Part shown: positions 7,235-11,998 of the stretch, piece after piece | Numbering within the stretch: position 1 is the first letter of the stretch | How the letters are laid out: each line of letters starts with the position of its first letter | Assembly (NCBI GenBank): GCA_008671285.1 | Contig: RPYR01000245.1 | Location: forward strand, 1-11,998 | Direction of reading: 5' to 3' | From: Collinsella aerofaciens | Lineage (GTDB): Bacteria > Actinomycetota > Coriobacteriia > Coriobacteriales > Coriobacteriaceae | DNA: 11,998 bases | The notes under the pieces: generated by a model | Told to the model about the DNA's origin: nothing | Databases searched by the model: none | Seen by the model: only the letters and a program-made list of their open reading frames with translations | Translations under genes and position numbers: made by a program

Positions 7235-8122
7235 CTATGAGCTGGGCGCAGAGACCGGCTCCCATGCAATAAACGCCCAACGGACCTTGCGGACGTGGTC
7301 GAGCATGTAGCGTCCCTGCGGTACGCCCTTGGAGCCCGGCTCGCCGGCACGGGGATTCTCAATCATGTGTTGAGCGATGTAGTCGCGCAGGCGGTCGATC
7401 TTATCCTCGTTGCCATGCTCGAGCATACGGGAAAAATCTGCTACGCCCGCCTCAAGGCTATCGAAGGTGTCGCGACGGGGCGATTCAAAGTACGTAACCT
7501 GCGGCAGGGCACCCATCTGAATGAGGATATTAAAAGCATACACAAAGCCATTACTGCAGGTAACCGAGGCGCCGATGGCGTTCATCAGGTGCAGGTCATA
7601 GCGCGGGCTGGAGTTGGCGACCATCGTGACAGCACAACGCCGACGAGCAGTACGATCAAGCTTGGCAAGCGCACCTTTTAGATTGGTCGTCGTAACCGAC
7701 CGACTGGCAAAGGCCACATCCACTGCTTTCGCGACCGGTCCAACCAAATCCCAATCATCATCCCAAGCAAGCTCAAGCGGCGTAATAAGATCCTCGAGCC
7801 CGTAATACTCAATGCCGGCATCAAGCGTGCCCAACATGGCAGGAGAGAAGTCGGCAGCAATCACGGAATGCCCAGCCTGAGCAAGCGGAATAGCAATCGA
7901 CCCAGCCCCACACCCCATATCAAGCACCGACTCACCAGGCTTCAACGCCAACAGCTTTATAAAATCCCGAGCATAAGGGGCAGTCTCCAACGGCCGAAAA
8001 TGCCGAGCCCGCTTATCCCATTCAAAAGAATCATCAGCCCGTCGCCGACCAGCTTGCAGGCGCATCCATTCGCCATTCCAATCCGCAGAAAGCAGCTCAG
8101 AGCGAGCATCCCCATCAACCAC
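7235..8122 (-). CDS. Class I SAM-dependent methyltransferase, GTG start
   Basis: With the GTG at 8122 the product has 295 residues. Motif I VLDMGCGAGSIAIPLA (66-81) and the acidic strand VIAADFSPAML (86-96) define a Rossmann-fold SAM-binding site. The substrate cannot be named; the region after about residue 150 has no motif I can link to a target. The GTG is chosen because AGGAGG sits 7 bases upstream (8130-8135). The in-frame ATG at 8182 would add 20 hydrophobic residues but lies inside a likely -10 element. Codon use changes within the gene: from the start to about base 7627 many codons end in T (GCT, GAT, CTT, ATT), whereas the C-terminal half prefers C or G like the neighbours. This may mark a recombination joint (inference). 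It is the first gene after a hairpin-rich gap and may be cotranscribed with yhbY. Confidence 0.85.
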   Translation of the reverse strand: MVDGDARSELLSADWNGEWMRLQAGRRRADDSFEWDKRARHFRPLETAPYARDFIKLLALKPGESVLDMGCGAGSIAIPLAQAGHSVIAADFSPAMLGTLDAGIEYYGLEDLITPLELAWDDDWDLVGPVAKAVDVAFASRSVTTTNLKGALAKLDRTARRRCAVTMVANSSPRYDLHLMNAIGASVTCSNGFVYAFNILIQMGALPQVTYFESPRRDTFDSLEAGVADFSRMLEHGNEDKIDRLRDYIAQHMIENPRAGEPGSKGVPQGRYMLDHVRKVRWAFIAWEPVSAPSS

Positions 8123-8129
8123 GGGCCAA

Positions 8130-8135
8130 CCTCCT
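8130..8135 (-). promoter_or_regulatory. Ribosome binding site that sets the methyltransferase start
   Basis: On the minus strand this reads AGGAGG, a perfect Shine-Dalgarno, 7 bases before the GTG at 8122. No similar site precedes the upstream in-frame ATG at 8182. Confidence 0.8.
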
Positions 8136-8180
8136 AGCAGCAAAAAAGCGACTCCTCCCAAAAGAAGAGCCGCAACCAGC

Positions 8181-8189
8181 ATATATCAG
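8181..8189 (-). promoter_or_regulatory. Extended -10 promoter element for the methyltransferase
   Basis: The minus strand reads TGATATATG, that is TGn followed by TATATG (4 of 6 to TATAAT). No good -35 is visible, which is acceptable for extended -10 promoters. A start near 8174 gives a leader of about 50 bases to the GTG. Confidence 0.4.
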
Positions 8190-8289
8190 AAAAGAACCGT
8201 TCCAACGCCAAACCGCCCTCACAACCAAGGCGGGCAGGAGCGAAGCGACTGCCATACGGGATAGAACCCAACTGAGGTCCCGTTGTGCG

Positions 8290-8423
8290 GGAGCCCCGGG
8301 GAGGGCAAATATATAAGGTCGATCGCGAGTTCCGCACGAGCCGGAGAGCACTTAATGTGCTCTCCGTGCGAGTCAGGACTGTCCGAGCAGGCGACCTTAT
8401 ATATTTGCCCTCCTCGGGACTCC
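8290..8423. repeat. 134-base nested palindrome with 32-base arms
   Basis: The arms 8290-8321 and 8392-8423 are inverted copies that agree at 30 of 32 positions. The inner 22 (8300-8321 and 8392-8413) are perfect and include GGGCAAATATATAAGGTCG. The 70-base centre holds a second perfect palindrome, 8343-8351 with 8357-8365 around TTAAT, flanked by GCAC (8334-8337) and GTGC (8366-8369). There is no open frame or T-run. The layout suits a small non-autonomous mobile unit (MITE-like), a BIME-type intergenic repeat, or a structured RNA or transcription barrier after the UPF0210 gene. No clear target-site duplication was seen. The repeat structure is certain; its nature is not. Confidence 0.85.
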
Positions 8424-8440
8424 TCGCCCGAACTCCTCAG

Positions 8441-9805
8441 CTAGTTCTTCAGCGAGTTCAGCGGCGCCGGGAAGCGTCCACCACGGTGGGCAAGCACGGT
8501 GCCGGCGTTGGGGTTCACCGGCATGATGGGCGCACGGCCGAACAGGCCGCCGTACTCGACGCAGTCGCCCACGCCCTTGCCAATGGCGGGAATCACGCGG
8601 ACGGCCGTGGTCTTGTTGTTGATGACGCCGATGGCCATCTCGTCGGCGATGATGCCGGCGATGGTCTCGACCGGGGTGTCGCCGGGGATGGCGATCATGT
8701 CCAGGCCGACGGAGCACACACAGGTCATGGCCTCGAGCTTCTCGAGCGAAAGCGCGCCGGCCTCGACGGCGGCGATCATGCCGGCGTCCTCGGACACGGG
8801 GATGAAAGCGCCGGAGAGACCGCCCACGCTGGAGCTGGCCATGACGCCGCCCTTCTTGACGGCATCGTTGAGCATGGCGAGCGCGCAGGTCGTGCCGGGG
8901 CCACCGCAGGTGCCCACGCCGATGATCTCGAGGATGCGCGCGACGGAGTCGCCGATGGCAGGCGTGGGAGCCAGCGACAGGTCGACAATGCCCTTCTCGA
9001 CACCCAGGCGATGGGCGGCCTCGCGGCTCATGAGCTCGCCGGCACGGGTGATCTTAAAGGCGGTCTGCTTGATCTTCTCGGCAACCTCCATCATCGAGGC
9101 GGAGTCGGGGAGCGTCTCCAAGGCAGCAGCCATAACGCCGGGGCCCGAGACGCCAACGTTGATGACGGCGTCGGCCTCGCCACCGCCGTGGACGGCGCCC
9201 GCCATAAACGGGGAGTCCTCGACCATGTTGGCAAAGCAGACAAACTTGGAGGCGCCAACGGAATCCTGGTCGGCCGTGAGCTTGGCGGCATCGATGATGG
9301 TCTGGGCGGCCATGAGCACGGCATCCATGTTGATACCGGCGCGCAGGCTGGCGACGTTGACGCTGGAGCAGACGCGGCTCGTGGTGGCGAGCGCCTGGGG
9401 GATGGACTGGATGACGCGGCGGTCGGCGTCGCCGATGCCCTTCTGGACGAGCGCGGAAAAGCCGCCCAGGTAGTCGATGCCGAGCGTCTCAGCCGCGCGG
9501 TCGAGGGCATGCGCGATGGGGGTGAGGTCCTCATCCTTGCAGCACGCGGCGATCTGCGCCACCGGGGTGACGGAAACGCGCTTGTTGACGATGGGGATAC
9601 CGTACTCGCGCTCGAGGTTCTCGGCGGTCTCGACCAGATGCTCAGCCGTGTGCGTCACATGGTCGTAGATCTTCGTGCACATGCGGTCGAGGTTCTCGTC
9701 ACCGCAACCCATGAGCGAAACACCCATGGTGATGGTCCTGATGTCGAGGTTCTGCTCCTCAACCATGCCGCGGGTTTCCGCGATTTCTGCGGGCGTGATC
9801 GCCAT
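8441..9805 (-). CDS. UPF0210 (DUF711) PFL-family protein
   Basis: The 454-residue length and sequence fit the UPF0210 family (named PFL family for a fold related to pyruvate formate-lyase). Recognisable blocks are [22 protein letters not shown] at the start (8-31 region), [11 protein letters not shown] (71-81), [10 protein letters not shown] (215-224), GTCGGPGTT (298-306), [18 protein letters not shown] (361-378) and the C-terminal [20 protein letters not shown]. Cys residues 362, 364 and 300 sit in conserved blocks. I see no glycyl-radical loop, so a radical mechanism is not supported. The biochemical role is unknown. In many bacteria the gene follows a small ACT-domain protein (UPF0237); here the upstream neighbour is metH instead, 108 bases away. 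The ATG at 9805 has AGGAG at 9813-9817 with a 7-base gap, which rules out an earlier start at 9862 inside the promoter and hairpin region. Confidence 0.93.
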   Translation of the reverse strand: MAITPAEIAETRGMVEEQNLDIRTITMGVSLMGCGDENLDRMCTKIYDHVTHTAEHLVETAENLEREYGIPIVNKRVSVTPVAQIAACCKDEDLTPIAHALDRAAETLGIDYLGGFSALVQKGIGDADRRVIQSIPQALATTSRVCSSVNVASLRAGINMDAVLMAAQTIIDAAKLTADQDSVGASKFVCFANMVEDSPFMAGAVHGGGEADAVINVGVSGPGVMAAALETLPDSASMMEVAEKIKQTAFKITRAGELMSREAAHRLGVEKGIVDLSLAPTPAIGDSVARILEIIGVGTCGGPGTTCALAMLNDAVKKGGVMASSSVGGLSGAFIPVSEDAGMIAAVEAGALSLEKLEAMTCVCSVGLDMIAIPGDTPVETIAGIIADEMAIGVINNKTTAVRVIPAIGKGVGDCVEYGGLFGRAPIMPVNPNAGTVLAHRGGRFPAPLNSLKN

Positions 9806-9840
9806 CCTTGCGCTCCTATCTGCCAAAACGAGCATAGTCT

Positions 9841-9869
9841 TATCTATTCTAACGTGCCGCACGTGCCAA
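9841..9869 (-). promoter_or_regulatory. Possible promoter for the UPF0210 gene
   Basis: On the minus strand TTGGCA (9869-9864, 5 of 6 to TTGACA) is followed after 17 bases by TAGATA (9846-9841, 3 of 6). An overlapping TAGAAT (9851-9846) is 5 of 6 to the -10 but too close to that -35. The -35 lies inside the hairpin at 9852-9887. Confidence 0.35.
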
Positions 9870-9887
9870 GTGGCGCATGCGGCACGT
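9852..9887. terminator. Hairpin between metH and the UPF0210 gene, possible weak terminator
   Basis: Arms ACGTGCCGCA (9852-9861) and TGCGGCACGT (9878-9887) pair perfectly over 10 bases, and the stem nearly continues inward (GCC with GGC, one C-A mismatch). It lies 26 bases after the metH stop. On the minus strand only TT follows, so it would be a weak terminator for metH. On the plus strand TTTT follows, but no plus gene needs it. It might also act as an operator because it covers the -35 element. Confidence 0.55.
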
Positions 9888-9913
9888 TTTGGTGCTCGGT
9901 TGTTTCCGTTGTG

Positions 9914-11998
9914 TTACTGCCCAAAGACCTCTTCGGCGATGCGCGCGCTTTCGGCGGCGTCCTTGGCGTAGTAGTCAGCGCCGATCTGCTTGGCGTATTC
10001 GGGGGTGAGCACGGCGCCGCCTACGATGATCTTGACGCCCGGCACCTCGGCATGAAGCAGCTTGATGGTCTCCTCCATGGCGACGACCGTGGTGGTCATA
10101 AGCGCCGAGAGGCCGACGAGCTTAATGTCGCGTTCCTTGACGGTCTTGAGCACCTCCTGCGGGTCGACGTCGCGACCCAGATCAAAGACGGTGTAGCCGT
10201 AGTTATCGAGCAGCATCTTGACGATGTTCTTACCGATGTCGTGGATGTCGCCCTTGACGGTGGCCACGCAGATCTTGCCCTTATCGGCAATCTCGCCGGC
10301 GGGCATCAGCCGCTTAATGGTGTCAAAGCCCACGCGCGCGGCCTCGGCCGAGGCCATGAGCTGCGGCAAGAAGAACTTTCCCTGGTCAAAGAGGACGCCA
10401 ACCTCGTCGAGGGCGGGGATAAAGTGGTTGTTGATGAGGTCCATGGCGTCGTGATCTGCCAGAAGACGCTCGGTCTCGGCTGCGATCTCGCCTTTGCGGC
10501 CCGAGACGACCATGTGGCGGATGGGATCGTCATCGGCGCTTGCGGTGGTGCTTGCGGCAGGTGCGGCATCGCTCGATACTGCTTGAGCTGCTGCCGGGTT
10601 AGCGGCGATCTTGTACGGATCGGTCCAGCCGGCGTAGCGCTCGATGTATCCGGTCGAGCCCTCGTCCTCAACGCTCAAGACGCGATAGCTGTAGACGGTA
10701 TCCATAAAGCGCTTGGAACCTGGGTTCATGATGGGGGCGTCCAGGCCCGCGCCGAAGGCGGCAGCCAAAAAGACCGAGCCCAGCCGCGGGCGGGCGGGCA
10801 GACCAAAGCTGATGTTCGACACGCCGAGTGCGCAGTTGACGCCCAGGCGCTCCTGGCACAGGGACATGGCGCGCAGGATCTGCTCGGCCTGGCGCTGGTT
10901 GGTCGAGGCGGTCATGACCAGGCAGTCGATGAGGATGCGGTTCGGTCCGATGCCGTAACGGGCAGCCTCTGCCACGATGCGCTCGGCGATGGCGAAGCGA
11001 GCCTCGGCGGTATCGGGGATGCCGTCTTCGTCGAGCGTGAGGCCGACAACGTTGGTGCCGTAGTGGGCGACTAGGGGAAAGATCTCGTCCATGATTTGCC
11101 GTTTGCCATTGACCGAGTTGATGATGGGCTTGCCGGCGTAGCGGCGCACGGCTGCCTCGACGGCTGCGGGGTCGGTGGAGTCGATCTGCAGCGGCAGCAG
11201 CGTGGAGCCCTGGAGCTGCTCGGTCGCCTGCTGGATGATCTTGACCTCGTCGATCTCGGGCAGGCCTACGTTGACGTCCAGGATGTCGGCGCCCTGTTCC
11301 TGCTGGCTGATGCCCTGGCTCACGACGTAGTCTAGGTCGCCGTCGCGCAGGGCCTGTTGCAGGCGCTTTTTGCCGGTGGGATTGATGCGCTCGCCGATGA
11401 CGGCGATCTTGTGGCCGTCGCAGGGGAGGTCCACGACCGTCTGGGCGCTCGTGACCGACATACTGGGCTTGCGGTGACGCGGGCTGGGCGTGTGATTGTC
11501 GATGAGGGTGCGAAGTGCCGCCATGTGCGTGGGCGTGGTGCCACAGCAGCCACCCACGACGCTCACGCCGTCCTCAATCATGCCGGCGACGGCCTCGGCG
11601 TATTCGGGTGCCTGGATGTCAAAGACGGTATTGCCGTCATCGTCCACGCGGGGCAGTCCCGCATTGGCCTGCACCATAACGGGCTTGTCGGTGACGGTGA
11701 GCATACGCGCGGCGAGTCCTCGGAGCTCGGCCGGGCCCTGGCTGCAGTTGATGCCCAGGACGTCGGCGCCGATGGCGTCGAGGGTGATGGCGGCGACCTC
11801 GGGGCTCGTTCCCAGGAAGGTGCGGCCGTCTTCCTCAAAGGTCATGGTGGCAAAGACGGGCAGGTCGGAGTTCTCGCGGCAGGCGAGGACCGCCGCCTTG
11901 ATCTCGGCAAGGTCAGTCATGGTCTCGATAATAAAGAGGTCCACGCCCGCATCGATGCCGGCGCGCACTTCCTCGGCAAAGAGGTCATAGGCCTCGTC
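9914..11998 (-). CDS. metH: Cobalamin-dependent methionine synthase lacking the reactivation domain (5' end outside window)
   Basis: The frame is open to the right edge, giving the C-terminal 694 residues (numbered from the edge). The homocysteine S-methyltransferase domain contributes zinc ligands Cys85 in GINCSQGP and Cys151-Cys152 in GGCCGTTP. The pterin-binding domain starts near 198 (VIGERINPTGKK) and contains DILDVNVGLPEID, DSTDPAAVEA, SVNG and GVSNISFGLP. An Ala/Ser-rich linker (about 465-490) leads to the B12 cap and Rossmann domains, with DIHDIGKN (Asp584, His586, Gly589) as the cobalamin-binding DxHxxG. The protein moves the methyl group of methyl-tetrahydrofolate to homocysteine via methylcobalamin. 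It ends shortly after the B12 domain, so the SAM-binding reactivation domain of E. coli MetH is absent, as in Thermotoga-type enzymes. A separate reactivation factor must exist elsewhere (inference). The missing N-terminus is probably about 110-120 residues. Confidence 0.96.
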   Translation of the reverse strand, partial: DEAYDLFAEEVRAGIDAGVDLFIIETMTDLAEIKAAVLACRENSDLPVFATMTFEEDGRTFLGTSPEVAAITLDAIGADVLGINCSQGPAELRGLAARMLTVTDKPVMVQANAGLPRVDDDGNTVFDIQAPEYAEAVAGMIEDGVSVVGGCCGTTPTHMAALRTLIDNHTPSPRHRKPSMSVTSAQTVVDLPCDGHKIAVIGERINPTGKKRLQQALRDGDLDYVVSQGISQQEQGADILDVNVGLPEIDEVKIIQQATEQLQGSTLLPLQIDSTDPAAVEAAVRRYAGKPIINSVNGKRQIMDEIFPLVAHYGTNVVGLTLDEDGIPDTAEARFAIAERIVAEAARYGIGPNRILIDCLVMTASTNQRQAEQILRAMSLCQERLGVNCALGVSNISFGLPARPRLGSVFLAAAFGAGLDAPIMNPGSKRFMDTVYSYRVLSVEDEGSTGYIERYAGWTDPYKIAANPAAAQAVSSDAAPAASTTASADDDPIRHMVVSGRKGEIAAETERLLADHDAMDLINNHFIPALDEVGVLFDQGKFFLPQLMASAEAARVGFDTIKRLMPAGEIADKGKICVATVKGDIHDIGKNIVKMLLDNYGYTVFDLGRDVDPQEVLKTVKERDIKLVGLSALMTTTVVAMEETIKLLHAEVPGVKIIVGGAVLTPEYAKQIGADYYAKDAAESARIAEEVFGQ

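Larger units (their letters stand above)
8136..8440. other. Gene-free region between the methyltransferase and the UPF0210 gene
   Basis: These 305 bases hold no supportable gene. Besides the large palindrome at 8290-8423 and the -10 element at 8181-8189, there are small inverted repeats. GGCAG/CTGCC is at 8233-8237 and 8249-8253. ACGGGA/TCCCGT is at 8256-8261 and 8278-8283. None is followed by a T-run on the minus strand, so no classical terminator for the UPF0210 gene is apparent. Confidence 0.7.

Noticed and set aside
7077..7280. N-terminal extension of YhbY
   Set aside because: It overlaps the methyltransferase 3' end and does not resemble the family, which starts close to the ATG at 7076.
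9806..9862. 19-residue N-terminal extension of the UPF0210 protein
   Set aside because: It covers the likely promoter and hairpin, has no ribosome binding site, and exceeds the usual family start; AGGAG at 9813-9817 marks the ATG at 9805.
8285..11074. A 929-codon open frame on the plus strand
   Set aside because: It lies opposite the UPF0210 and metH genes, both clearly recognisable families, and its translation is Gly/Asp/His-rich low-complexity with no domain. It is an antisense shadow of high-GC codons.

Overview
The window looks like a high-GC actinobacterial chromosome, most likely a gut member of the Coriobacteriia close to Collinsella. This is inference, based on overall composition, the S9 C-terminus followed by glmM, a UPF0210 (PFL-family) protein, a short cobalamin-dependent MetH, and a large STAND-type regulator with a C-terminal transcriptional-activation domain. 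No database search was possible. Apart from one dispersed-repeat-like palindrome, the genes are core or metabolic; no phage, transposase, CRISPR array, tRNA or rRNA was seen.

Left part, plus strand (1-3320). The end of rpsI (ribosomal protein S9) closes with a strong intrinsic terminator. It is followed by glmM (phosphoglucosamine mutase), a single-domain glucose-type PTS EIIA, and nagB (glucosamine-6-phosphate deaminase), which has its own terminator. These three sit around the glucosamine-6-phosphate node. GlmM draws GlcN-6-P toward UDP-GlcNAc and the cell wall, NagB returns it to glycolysis, and an EIIA of this type can feed phosphate to sugar or amino-sugar transporters. The 271-base gap before nagB holds several strong stem-loops and may be a structured 5' leader.

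Middle (3320-6740). A 388-base gene-free, AT-richer stretch with short repeats precedes a 999-residue regulator. It has a P-loop NTPase at the N-terminus and a winged-helix plus BTAD module at the C-terminus. It converges on the minus-strand genes and is separated from them by a terminator that faces the minus-strand genes.

Right part, minus strand (6777-11998). Read in transcription order from the right edge: a 5'-truncated metH (Hcy, pterin and B12 domains, no reactivation domain), a UPF0210/PFL-family protein of unknown function, a gap with a 134-base nested palindrome (32-base arms, TATATA cores), a SAM-dependent methyltransferase best started at a GTG, and the YhbY/CRS1 RNA-binding protein involved in ribosome assembly.

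The items most worth a second look are the palindrome at 8290-8423, the structured nagB leader combined with a NagB that lacks the E. coli allosteric residues, and the domain order of the large regulator.
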